A stretch of DNA of 64,000 nucleotides from Haloarcula salina (lineage in GTDB: Archaea > Halobacteriota > Halobacteria > Halobacteriales > Haloarculaceae), in contig NZ_WRXL01000003.1 in NCBI RefSeq assembly GCF_010119195.1, positions 359,639-423,638 of the forward strand, written 5' to 3'. The notes beneath the pieces are model-generated. The model saw nothing but the letters and a program-made list of their open reading frames with translations. It made no database searches and was not told the origin of the DNA. Below, in pieces: positions 44,621 to 53,212 of this stretch; the stretch's first letter is position 1; each line of letters begins with the position of its first letter. A program made the translations under genes and the position numbers.

Positions 44621-44640
44621 CCGCGGACTCGCCCGCCCGT

Positions 44641-45033
44641 TCACTCGGACAGGTCGTCGGCGGTGCTGACGTGCAGCCCGACGAACTGCCAGTCACGCGC
44701 CTCACCGGTCGCTTCGAGCGTCCCGCTCCAGCGGGTGTCGTACGCGTGGCGTTCCCCCGTCTCCGCGTCGGTCCAGCACAGGCGCACGTCGTCGCTGAAC
44801 CACGCATACCCGTCTCGCTCGGTCACGCGGAGCGCGCGGCTGTCGACGGTCCAGTCGGCCGTCGTCTCGGTCTGCTCCCGCAGGCCGGCGCGGACGGCCT
44901 CGGTCCCGACCAGCCGCTCGGAGAGGCCGAACTTGACGACCTCGCGGTCGCCGTCACCGGCGAAGAAGGGCCCGAGCGGGTCGCCGGCCCGGAGCGCCGC
45001 GTAGTACGCCTCGACGGTCTCGGTCGCGTTCAT
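44641..45033 (-). CDS. SnoaL/NTF2-like protein
   Basis: ATG at 45033 (MNATETVEAYYAALRAGDPLGPFF) gives a 130-residue NTF2-fold protein with the typical YYAALRAGD helix, VGTEAVRAGLREQ and antiparallel strands (YAWFSDDVRLCWTD, WQFVGLHVSTADDL). Relatives are nuclear transport factor 2-like cyclases or ketosteroid isomerase folds. No catalytic acid can be named. Its upstream neighbour is the broken hepT gene. Confidence 0.75.
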   Translation of the reverse strand: MNATETVEAYYAALRAGDPLGPFFAGDGDREVVKFGLSERLVGTEAVRAGLREQTETTADWTVDSRALRVTERDGYAWFSDDVRLCWTDAETGERHAYDTRWSGTLEATGEARDWQFVGLHVSTADDLSE

Positions 45034-45078
45034 ATCGGTGGATACGGGGTCCAGTCGTTTCACTGCCATCCCTCGCGT

Positions 45079-45510
45079 TCAGACGTGTCGGTTCTGGACC
45101 CACTGTGCGATTTCGCGCTGGAACCGCTCGAACCAGTGCAGGTCCGTGTGCAACACTTCGTACACTACGTCGTGGTCGACGTCGCCGTAGCGGTGTGCGA
45201 GGACGTTTCGGAAGCCGACCGCCTCAGATATCTTCGCTTGCGTCTCCGTCGTGATGATGTCGTTTTTTTTCGAGCGCTTCGATCTCCGCTTTCGAGGTCC
45301 CCTGTGGGCTGAGATCTTCCGAAGCGCGGATGTGCTGTGAGAGGTCGATACAGGACTGAATTAGATTCATGAACGTCCGCTCGACCGCTCGCTGGAGAAC
45401 GGTGTCTCCGAGGTATAGCGCTCTTTGGATATTCCGCGCATCTCTCTCAAGTCGTCCGTGTAGTCGTTGATGTGGCGCAGTTTGTCCGCGACGACGGCTT
45501 CGTCGACCAT
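45079..45510 (-). pseudogene. hepT: HepT-type toxin gene with two frameshifts
   Basis: From ATG at 45510 the protein reads MVDEAVVADKLRHIND...REMRGISKE as in HepT. The frame then shifts within about 45412-45421 (a missing base), giving a stop at 45367-45369 after 47 residues. In the shifted frame the protein continues ...LGDTVLQRAVERTFMNLIQ... and SPQGTSKAEIEALEK. A run of eight A (45263-45270 on the minus strand) restores the original frame, giving ...SEAVGFRNVLAHRYGDVD and a stop at 45079-45081. RNVLAHRY contains the RNase motif RxxxxHxY. Two indels, if real, kill the toxin; sequencing error at the homopolymer is possible. Confidence 0.78.
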
Positions 45511-45939
45511 TTAGCCGTCTCCGCGTGCGAGTCGGTCGATGAACTCCAGTCGCTCTCTTTCGGTCGCCCGCTCGTCGTAGTCCGATTCGACTCGTCTTTT
45601 GTACTCCGTGACGGCACGTTCGTCGCCCACGAGGACGATTCCGTCACGAAGCGCGGCGACCGCGACCGGGAGCGGGAGGGACTCGATGTCGCTCACGTCG
45701 ACGAAGCCGTCGGCGTACTCTTGGAGGTCGGCGTCGATTCGATTCCGACGAGTGAACCGCTCGTATGCGTCCATCTCGGAGGGGAACCGGAGCGCGATAT
45801 CGACATCTGAGGTATCGTGGGCCGAACCACGTGCGTGTGAACCGAACAGCACCGCGAAGACGAGGCTCGCTTCTTCGAGGTAGTCGCGAATTGCATCGAC
45901 GTTCACGCCATCGATGGTCGGTTCACCTGTCTCTACCAT
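45511..45939 (-). CDS. MNT-type nucleotidyltransferase (antitoxin of HepT)
   Basis: The 142-residue protein has the minimal nucleotidyltransferase signature GSHARGSAHDTSDVDIALRF (residues about 32-51), with the GS-x10-DxD catalytic aspartates. MNT proteins neutralise HepT by adding AMP to its active-site tyrosine. ATG at 45939 fits; the stop TAA at 45511-45513 abuts the hepT ATG directly. The gene is intact while its partner is broken. The pair is lower in GC than its surroundings, in keeping with mobile toxin-antitoxin modules. Confidence 0.88.
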   Translation of the reverse strand: MVETGEPTIDGVNVDAIRDYLEEASLVFAVLFGSHARGSAHDTSDVDIALRFPSEMDAYERFTRRNRIDADLQEYADGFVDVSDIESLPLPVAVAALRDGIVLVGDERAVTEYKRRVESDYDERATERERLEFIDRLARGDG

Positions 45940-46046
45940 ACAGGACGTTCGGCGTCGTGGTTCAAATATATACGGCCGCGAGGAGGGTTCGATAGCGTCG
46001 CTCCCGACCCGCAATCCTTACGCCGCGGACGACCCCACGGACGCGT

Positions 46047-48755
46047 ATGACAGAGGCGACGGGCATCGTCGGGGAGTTCCTCTCGCTCAAAGAGGAGACC
46101 GACGCGGACCTGCTGACGATGCAGTGCGGCGACTTCTACGAGTTCTTCGGCGAGGACGCCGAGACCGTCGCGGACGAACTCGACCTGACGGTGAGCCAGA
46201 AGTCCTCCCACGGCTCGTCGTACCCGATGGCCGGCGTCCCGGTCGACGACCTGACGCCGTACGTCTCCGCGCTGGTGGAGCGGGGCTACCGCGTCGCCGT
46301 CGCCGACCAGCACGAGACGGCCGACGGCCACGCCCGCGAGATCACGCGCGTCGTCACGCCGGGGACCCACCTGGAGACGGGCGACGCGTCCGCCCAGCAC
46401 CTCGCGGCGGTCGTCCGGGAGGGGGGACGCGGCGACGGCGACACCTACGGCCTCGCGGTCGCGGACGTGACGACGGGCCAGTTCCAGGTGACGCAACTGG
46501 ACGACGCCGACGCGGGCGCGGCGCTGACGGAGCTGTACACCTTCGCGCCCGCCGAGGTGCTCCCCGGCCCGGACCTCCGGAACGACGACGACTTCCTCGA
46601 CCGCCTGCGCGAGCGGACCGACGCGGCGCTGACGCTGCACGACTCGGAGTCGTTCGCGCCGGGGCGGGCGAGCCACGCCGTCCGCGAGCAGTTCGGCGGC
46701 GAGGCGGTCGACAGCGTGGGCGTCGGCGAACGGGACGCCGCGGTCCGGGCCGCCGGCGCGGTGCTGTCCTACGTCGAGGACACGGGCGTCGGGACGCTCG
46801 CGGCCATCACCCGGTTGCAGACCTACGGCGCGCGGGAGTACGTCGACCTCGACGCGACGACCCAGCGCAACCTCGAACTCACGGAGACGATGCAGGGCGA
46901 CCGCTCGGGGTCGCTGTTCGACGCCCTCGACCACACCGTCACCGCCGCGGGCGGGCGACTGCTCCGGCGGTGGCTCCAGCGGCCGCGGCGCGACCGGGGC
47001 GAACTGGCGCGCCGGCAGTCCTGCGTCGCGGCGTTCGCGGAGTCGGCGATGGCCCGCGAGCGCATCCGCGAGACGCTGTCGGACGCCTACGACCTCGAAC
47101 GGCTGGCCTCGCGGGCCACGTCGGGCAGCGCCGACGCGCGGGACCTCCGGGCGGCCCAGGAGACCCTCTCAGTCCTGGGGAAGGTGGCCGACGCGGTCAC
47201 GGAGACGGAGCGACTGGCCGAGTCGCCGCTCGCCGACGCGGTGGCCGGGGCCGACCGCGCGGCGGCCGACGACCTCGCGGCGGACCTCGACGCCGCGCTC
47301 GTCGACGACCCGCCGGGCACCGTAACACAGGGCGGGCTGTTCCGGACGGGCTACGACGACGACCTGGACGCCGTCATCGAGGAGCACGAGGCGGCCCTGG
47401 AGTGGCTGGACACGCTTCCGGAGCGCGAGAAGGAGCGCACCGGTATCACGCACCTCTCGGTCGACCGCAACAAGACAGACGGCTACTACATCCAGGTCGG
47501 CAAGAGCGAGACCGACGCCGTCCCCGAGTCCTACGAGCACGTCAAGACGCTGAAGAACTCCAAGCGCTACACAATCCCCGACCTCGACGAGAAGGAGCGG
47601 GAGGTGCTGCGACTGGAGGAGCGCCGCCACGACATGGAGTACGAGCGCTTCCAGGCGCTTCGCGAGCGCGTGGCCGAGCGCGCGACGCTCCTGCAGGACG
47701 TGGGCCGAGCGCTCGCCGAGGTGGACGCGCTGTCGTCGTTCGCGGTCCACGCCGTCGAGAACGACTGGACGCGACCGGAGGTCCACGACGGGCAGGCCCT
47801 CTCCATCGAGGCCGGCCGGCACCCCGTCGTCGAGCAGACGACCGAGTTCGTCCCGAACGACCTCTACATGGACGAGGACCGGCGCTTTCTCATCGTCACC
47901 GGGCCGAACATGAGCGGGAAGTCGACGTATATGCGCCAGGCCGCGCTCGTGACGCTGCTGGCACAGGTCGGGAGCTTCGTCCCGGCGCGGTCGGCGTCGG
48001 TCGGCCTCGTCGACGGCATCTACACCCGCGTCGGCGCGCTGGACGAACTCGCCCAGGGCCGCTCGACGTTCATGGTGGAGATGCAGGAACTGTCGAACAT
48101 CCTCCACTCCGCGACCGACGAGTCGCTGGTCATCCTCGACGAGGTCGGCCGCGGGACGGCGACCTTCGACGGCATCTCCATCGCGTGGGCCGCGACGGAG
48201 TACATCGCCAACACCGTCCGGTCGAAGACGCTCTTTGCGACCCACTACCACGAGCTGACGGCGCTGGGCGACGAACTGCCCACCGTCGAGAACGTCCACG
48301 TCGCGGCCGACGAGACGGACGGCGACGTGACCTTCCTCCGGACGGTGCGGGACGGCCCGACCGACCGCTCCTACGGCGTCCACGTCGCCGATCTGGCGGG
48401 CGTTCCGGCCCCCGTCGTCGACCGCTCGCGGGAGGTGCTCGACAGGCTGCGCGAAGAGGAGGCCGTCGAGGTCCGCGGGAGCGACCGGGACGGCGGCGGG
48501 ACGACCCAGGCCGTCTTCGACCTCAGTTCGGGCCAGTTCGCGAGCGGCGGGTCGGAGCCGACAGACGAGCCGGTGGCGACCGACGGCAGCCGCGAACAGG
48601 CTCCGGCGGATTCCCCGGCCGACGACGCGGGCGGGCTCGACCCCGAGGCCGAGGCCGTGCTGTCGGAACTCCGGGACCTCGACGTCAACGAGACGCCGCC
48701 GGTCGAACTCCTGGCGAAAGTCCAGAACTGGCAGGACGACCTCGAGGGCGCGTAG
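46047..48755 (+). CDS. mutS: DNA mismatch repair protein MutS
   Basis: The 902-residue protein is a full MutS1-type mismatch recogniser. The mismatch-contact motif is GDFYEFF (G28-F34, with F30 and E32), and the lever and clamp regions follow. The ATPase has Walker A TGPNMSGKST (about 619-628), the MQELSNIL signature, DEVGRGTATFDG and THYHELTAL. The C-terminus has a halophilic acidic extension before a final conserved helix (PPVELLAKVQNWQ). MutL is not in the window. The start is ATG at 46047. Confidence 0.96.
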   Translation: MTEATGIVGEFLSLKEETDADLLTMQCGDFYEFFGEDAETVADELDLTVSQKSSHGSSYPMAGVPVDDLTPYVSALVERGYRVAVADQHETADGHAREITRVVTPGTHLETGDASAQHLAAVVREGGRGDGDTYGLAVADVTTGQFQVTQLDDADAGAALTELYTFAPAEVLPGPDLRNDDDFLDRLRERTDAALTLHDSESFAPGRASHAVREQFGGEAVDSVGVGERDAAVRAAGAVLSYVEDTGVGTLAAITRLQTYGAREYVDLDATTQRNLELTETMQGDRSGSLFDALDHTVTAAGGRLLRRWLQRPRRDRGELARRQSCVAAFAESAMARERIRETLSDAYDLERLASRATSGSADARDLRAAQETLSVLGKVADAVTETERLAESPLADAVAGADRAAADDLAADLDAALVDDPPGTVTQGGLFRTGYDDDLDAVIEEHEAALEWLDTLPEREKERTGITHLSVDRNKTDGYYIQVGKSETDAVPESYEHVKTLKNSKRYTIPDLDEKEREVLRLEERRHDMEYERFQALRERVAERATLLQDVGRALAEVDALSSFAVHAVENDWTRPEVHDGQALSIEAGRHPVVEQTTEFVPNDLYMDEDRRFLIVTGPNMSGKSTYMRQAALVTLLAQVGSFVPARSASVGLVDGIYTRVGALDELAQGRSTFMVEMQELSNILHSATDESLVILDEVGRGTATFDGISIAWAATEYIANTVRSKTLFATHYHELTALGDELPTVENVHVAADETDGDVTFLRTVRDGPTDRSYGVHVADLAGVPAPVVDRSREVLDRLREEEAVEVRGSDRDGGGTTQAVFDLSSGQFASGGSEPTDEPVATDGSREQAPADSPADDAGGLDPEAEAVLSELRDLDVNETPPVELLAKVQNWQDDLEGA

Positions 48756-48830
48756 CGGCCGTGGGCGCGGTTCTCACCGGAGATACTCGCGCCCAAAACC
48801 ATTATACCGTGCTCATCGTTATCGTGTGTA

Positions 48831-51137
48831 ATGACCGACGGGATCCGCGTTCTCCACGTCGACGACGACCCGGATTTCACCGACGTGGCCGCCACCTTCC
48901 TCGAACGGGAGCGTGATTCTATCACCGTCGAGACGGAGGCGAGCGCCGCCGCCGGGCTCGAACGAGTCAGGGACGGGGAGTTCGACTGCGTGGTCTCGGA
49001 CTACGACATGCCGGGTCGCAACGGCGTCGAGTTCCTGGAATCCGTTCGCGAGCGCTCCCCCGACCTGCCGTTCGTCCTCTTCACTGGAAAGGGGAGCGAG
49101 GCGGTCGCGAGCGAGGCCATCTCGGCGGGCGTCACCGACTACCTCCAGAAGGCCCCCGGCTCCGACCAGTACGCGCTGCTGGCGAACAAGGTCGTCAACG
49201 CCGTCGAGCGAGCGCGCGCCGAGCGGGCCCGCGAGCGCCACCTCGAAGCGATCGAGACCGCGCGGGAGGGCATCAGCATCCTCGACGAGAGCGGGGAGTT
49301 CATCTACGTCAACGACGCCTACGCCGGCCTCTACGGCTACGACCCCGCGGACCTGCTCGGAGAGCACTGGGAAGTGCTCTATCGCGACGAGGACATCGAT
49401 CGCGTCTGGGACGAGATCATCCCGCAAATCGACGAGACCGGGTACTGGCACGGCGAGACGATCGGCGTTCGCGCCGACGGGAGCACCTTCGTCGAGGACC
49501 ACACGCTCGCGAGGACCGACCACGACGAACTCGTCTGCACCGTCAGGGACGCGTCCGATCGCAGGCGGCGCGAGCAGGCGATCGAGGAACTCCACGCCAC
49601 CGCCAGGGCGTTCCTGCAGGCCACGACCGAAGACGAAATCGCGCGGATCACGGTCGAGTCGGCCCGCGACATCCTCGACATGCCGGCCAACGCGGTCCAC
49701 TTCGCCGACGGTGACGACGGCGACTTGCGGCCGGTCGCCTGGACCGATCGGGTCGAAGACATCGTCGGGACGCCGCCGGTGATCGGTCCCGGCGACGGGC
49801 TCGCGTGGGAGGCCTTCGAGGCGGGCGAGCCGCGGGTCCACGACGACGTGTCGACGAATCCCGGCCGGTTCAACTCGGAGACGGACGTGCGAAGCGAGCT
49901 CCTCCTCCCGCTCGACGACCACGGCGTCCTCCTCGTCGGGTCCTGCGAGGCGACCGCGTTCGACGAGACGGACGCGTCCCTCGCTCGGATGCTCGCGGTC
50001 CACGCGACGACGGCGCTCGACCGCCTCGACCGCGAGCGCGAACTCCGCGCGGAGCGAGCGTTCGTCGATCAGGCGCTCGACACGCTCGACGACCTGTTCT
50101 ACGTCGTCGGCCCGGAGGGCGACATCCGTCGGTGGAACGACCGCGTGCCCGCGGTCACGGGATACGCCGACGCCGAACTCGCGGCCCTGTCGGTCACCGA
50201 CCTCTTTCCGGACGACCAGGTCGACGCGGTCGTCGCGGCGGTCGACGAAGCGCTCGAAACAGGGCGGACGACCGTCGAAGCGGACCTGCGCACCGCCGAC
50301 GGCGAGCGGTTCCCCTACGAGTTCACCGGCGCGCGCCTGACCGACCCCGAGGGCGACCGCTCCGGAGTCGTCGGCATCGGCCGGGACATCACCCACCGAA
50401 AAGCGCGCGAAGAGCGGCTCGCGCGGCAGAACGAACGGCTCGACGAGTTCACCAGCGTCGTCAGCCACGACCTCCGGAACCCGCTGGCGCTCGCCTCCGG
50501 CCACCTCGACCTCGCCCGCGAGGAGTACGACAGCGAGCACCTGGAAACCGTGGCGGACGCCCACGATCGGATGCGGTCGCTCATCGAGGACCTCCTGACG
50601 TTCGCGCGGGAGGGCGAGTCCGCGACCGAGGTCGAACCGGTCTCGCTCGGAGACGCGGCCGCCGACTGCTGGGAGAGCGTCGGGACGGACGCCGCGACGC
50701 TCGCCGTCGCGACCGACCGCCGGATCCGCGCCGACCCGGCGAAGCTCCGGCGACTCCTCGAGAACCTCTTTCGAAATACCGTCGAACACGGTTCGACGAA
50801 TCCCCGCTCGCACACTCGCGAGGACGCCGTGGAGCATGGCTCCACGAGCAGTCAGAACGCAACGCGTTCTGACGATGCCGTCGAACGCGCCGGCGACGTG
50901 ACCGTGACCGTCGGCGACGCGGACGGCGGCTTCTACGTGGCCGACGACGGGCCGGGCATCCCGGCCGACGAGCGCGACCGGGTGTTCGAGACGCGATACT
51001 CCGGCGACGCCGACGGCACCGGCTTCGGTCTCGCTATCGTCCGCCGCATCGCCGACGACCACGGCTGGACGGTCTCCGTCACCGAGAGCGAGGACGGCGG
51101 CGCGCGCTTCGAGATCACGGGCGTCGGGACGGCCTGA
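48831..51137 (+). CDS. Hybrid histidine kinase: receiver-PAS-GAF-PAS-HisKA-HATPase
   Basis: The 768-residue protein has an N-terminal receiver (residues 1-120, phosphoacceptor Asp57 in SDYDMPGRNG and K near 87 in FTGKG), a PAS domain (about 140-245), a GAF domain (about 255-395), a second PAS (about 405-525), a HisKA H-box SVVSHDLRNPLALASGHL (about 542) and a HATPase region (NLFRNTVEH, DDGPGIP, GTGFGLAIVRR). No membrane helix is seen. Residues about 655-685 hold an insertion in the N-box region where DNA palindromes encode two VEHGST copies. Downstream outputs are unknown. Confidence 0.92.
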   Translation: MTDGIRVLHVDDDPDFTDVAATFLERERDSITVETEASAAAGLERVRDGEFDCVVSDYDMPGRNGVEFLESVRERSPDLPFVLFTGKGSEAVASEAISAGVTDYLQKAPGSDQYALLANKVVNAVERARAERARERHLEAIETAREGISILDESGEFIYVNDAYAGLYGYDPADLLGEHWEVLYRDEDIDRVWDEIIPQIDETGYWHGETIGVRADGSTFVEDHTLARTDHDELVCTVRDASDRRRREQAIEELHATARAFLQATTEDEIARITVESARDILDMPANAVHFADGDDGDLRPVAWTDRVEDIVGTPPVIGPGDGLAWEAFEAGEPRVHDDVSTNPGRFNSETDVRSELLLPLDDHGVLLVGSCEATAFDETDASLARMLAVHATTALDRLDRERELRAERAFVDQALDTLDDLFYVVGPEGDIRRWNDRVPAVTGYADAELAALSVTDLFPDDQVDAVVAAVDEALETGRTTVEADLRTADGERFPYEFTGARLTDPEGDRSGVVGIGRDITHRKAREERLARQNERLDEFTSVVSHDLRNPLALASGHLDLAREEYDSEHLETVADAHDRMRSLIEDLLTFAREGESATEVEPVSLGDAAADCWESVGTDAATLAVATDRRIRADPAKLRRLLENLFRNTVEHGSTNPRSHTREDAVEHGSTSSQNATRSDDAVERAGDVTVTVGDADGGFYVADDGPGIPADERDRVFETRYSGDADGTGFGLAIVRRIADDHGWTVSVTESEDGGARFEITGVGTA
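50780..50873 (+). repeat. Coding palindromic insertion in the kinase gene (three hairpins)
   Basis: Within the kinase ATPase domain, 50780-50798 (CGTCGAAC-ACG-GTTCGACG), 50828-50846 (CGTGGAGC-ATG-GCTCCACG) and 50851-50873 (GTCAGAACGC-AAC-GCGTTCTGAC) are perfect hairpins of 8, 8 and 10 base pairs, each with a 3-base loop. The first two encode the same peptide VEHGST. The reading frame is kept. The segment lengthens the loop after the conserved NLFRNTVEH box. Confidence 0.8.
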
Positions 51138-51294
51138 GACGGACTGCTGTCCCCGTTCCCGTGACGGCAGCCAGACTGTGGGGCCCTCGACGTAGAACTG
51201 ACGACAGCGGTCCGCGCGAATCGGCGTTCGCCGCCGCGTCGAGATGGGTCCGCCCGTAGCCGCCCTTTTCCGTCCGAGGCACGCAGAGTGACCT

Positions 51295-52308
51295 ATGCCA
51301 CCCCAGCGAACGCGACCGCGAGAGTCCACTGGGGCGTCGGCGTCGACCGACGCGAGCGAGTCGCCGCCCGCGCTCGCCGTCGAGGGGCTGACGAAGCGCT
51401 TCGGAAGCGGTGCGGACGCCGTGACGGCGGTCGACGACGTGTCCTTTACCATCGACCGCGGGTCAGTCGTCGGCCTGCTCGGCCCCAACGGCGCGGGCAA
51501 GACCACGACGATCAAGTCGATCCTGGGACTGGTGCTGCCGGACGCCGGGAGCGCCCGGGTCCGCGGCATCGACGTCCACGCGAACCCGCGGACGGCGTAC
51601 CGGCACGTCGACGCCATGCTGGAGGGGGCGCGAAACGACTACTGGCGGTTGACCGTCCGGGAGAACCTCCGGTACTTCGCGACGATCAAGGGCGTCAAGC
51701 CGCGCTCGCTGACCGACCGCCACGAACGCCTGCTCGAGAAACTCGACCTGCTGGAGAAGGCGGACGAGCCGGTCCGGAGCCTCTCGCGCGGGATGAAACA
51801 GAAAGTGTCGCTCGCGAGCGTCCTGGCGAGCGAGGCCGACGTGGTGTTTCTCGACGAACCGACGCTCGGCCTCGACGTGGAGAGCTCGCTGACGCTCCGG
51901 CGGGAACTGCGCCGCATCGTCGAGGAACGGGACCTGACGGCCGTCGTCAGCAGCCACGATATGGACGTGATCGAGGACGTCTGCGACCGCGTGATCGTGA
52001 TGAACGAGGGGCGGGTCATCGCCGACGACAGCGTGTCGGCCCTGCTCCGCCGGTACGCCGCGACGGGGTTCTCCGTCACCAGTGCGGACTTCACCGACGA
52101 CCTGCTCGACGACCTCCGGGCGCGCTTCGACGTGGTCGAGACGACCGCGGTCGACGGCGCGACGCGGGTCGAGGTCGCGACCGACAGCGACGGCTTCTAT
52201 CGCCTGCTCGACCGCTGTCGCGAGCGCGGCGTGACGCTGGAGGCCGTCGGCACCGTCGAACCGGACCTAGAAGACGTGTTCGTCGAACTGACGGGGCGCG
52301 AGCGATGA
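51295..52308 (+). CDS. ABC transporter ATP-binding protein
   Basis: The 337-residue ATPase has Walker A GLLGPNGAGKTTTIKS (about 61-76), the signature LSRGMKQKVSLASVLA (about 163-178), Walker B ADVVFLDEPTLGLD and switch histidine SSHDMDVIEDV. A C-terminal extension (about 245-337) follows, common in ABC-2 exporters of the DrrA/NodI type. The permease gene overlaps by 4 bases. The substrate is not evident. Confidence 0.92.
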   Translation: MPPQRTRPRESTGASASTDASESPPALAVEGLTKRFGSGADAVTAVDDVSFTIDRGSVVGLLGPNGAGKTTTIKSILGLVLPDAGSARVRGIDVHANPRTAYRHVDAMLEGARNDYWRLTVRENLRYFATIKGVKPRSLTDRHERLLEKLDLLEKADEPVRSLSRGMKQKVSLASVLASEADVVFLDEPTLGLDVESSLTLRRELRRIVEERDLTAVVSSHDMDVIEDVCDRVIVMNEGRVIADDSVSALLRRYAATGFSVTSADFTDDLLDDLRARFDVVETTAVDGATRVEVATDSDGFYRLLDRCRERGVTLEAVGTVEPDLEDVFVELTGRER

Positions 52309-53120
52309 CCGCCGACGGCGCGGACGACGCAACGACGGTCGGAGAGCGAGCGGGCTACCTGGACCTCGCCCGGGCCGTCCTGTACCGCGAGTACCTGCTG
52401 TTCGTCCGCTACCCGGCAAACGCCGTCGGCGGCATCGTCATCTCCGTGTTCTTCTTCGCGCTCCTGTTCTACGGCGGTCGGATGCTGGCCGGGCGCGCGG
52501 TCACGGACTCCATCGAGGGAATCGTGGTCGGCTACTTCCTCTGGACGCTGTCGGTCGGCGCGTACCAGTCCATCTCAAGCGACATCGCCAGCGAGGCCCA
52601 GTGGGGCACGCTCGAACGCCACGTCATGACGCCGTTCGGCTTCGCGCCCGTCGCCCTGTTCAAGGGCGTCGCGAAAGTGGTCCGGACGTTCCTCACGTCG
52701 ACGATCATCCTCGCAGTGATGTTGCTCATCACCGACACGACGCTCCAGCTCAGCGCCGTCACCGTGGTCGCGGTCGCGTCGCTGACCATCGCATCGGTGC
52801 TCGGGCTCGGCTTCGCCGCCGGCGGCGTCGCCGTCCTCTACAAGCGCATCGGGAACTGGCTGAACCTCCTCCAGTTCGGGTTCATCCTCCTCATCTCCGC
52901 GCCGGTGTTCGACCTCGGGTGGACCCGCTTGCTCCCGCTCGCTCACGGCAGCGCGCTCCTCCAGCGGGCGATGGTCGACGGTACGCGCCTCTGGGCGTTC
53001 CCGGCGGCGGACCTGGCGCTGCTCGTCGGCGTCGCCGTCGGTTACGTCCTGCTCGGCTACGTCGTGTTCCGATACACGACGCGGCGGGCCAGACGCCTCG
53101 GCGTCCTCGGCGACTACTGA
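52305..53120 (+). CDS. ABC-2 type transporter permease
   Basis: The 271-residue protein has six membrane segments, starting after a short cytoplasmic N-terminus (VLYREYLLFVRYPANAV). The loop SSDIASEAQWGTLERHVMTPFGF, with E-x-G-T-L, is the coupling region typical of ABC-2 permeases. The ATG at 52305 overlaps the ATPase stop (ATGA). Together with the ATPase gene it forms an exporter for an unknown compound. Confidence 0.88.
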   Translation: MTADGADDATTVGERAGYLDLARAVLYREYLLFVRYPANAVGGIVISVFFFALLFYGGRMLAGRAVTDSIEGIVVGYFLWTLSVGAYQSISSDIASEAQWGTLERHVMTPFGFAPVALFKGVAKVVRTFLTSTIILAVMLLITDTTLQLSAVTVVAVASLTIASVLGLGFAAGGVAVLYKRIGNWLNLLQFGFILLISAPVFDLGWTRLLPLAHGSALLQRAMVDGTRLWAFPAADLALLVGVAVGYVLLGYVVFRYTTRRARRLGVLGDY

Positions 53121-53212
53121 CCGCGAGCGAACCGGGAGGTTTTACGGTCCGGCGACACGTTGGCACTCCTGATAGACCGGACGCTCGCACAGAGCGCAGT
53201 CGCCGCCCACAC

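Noticed and set aside
45364-45510. 47-codon real small gene at the hepT start
   Set aside because: The downstream sequence continues HepT homology in another frame, including RNVLAHRY, so this is a truncated remnant and not an independent gene.
48819-51617. 932-codon antisense frame over the kinase
   Set aside because: It is a shadow of the receiver-PAS-GAF kinase gene; no conserved domain is seen and composition is atypical.
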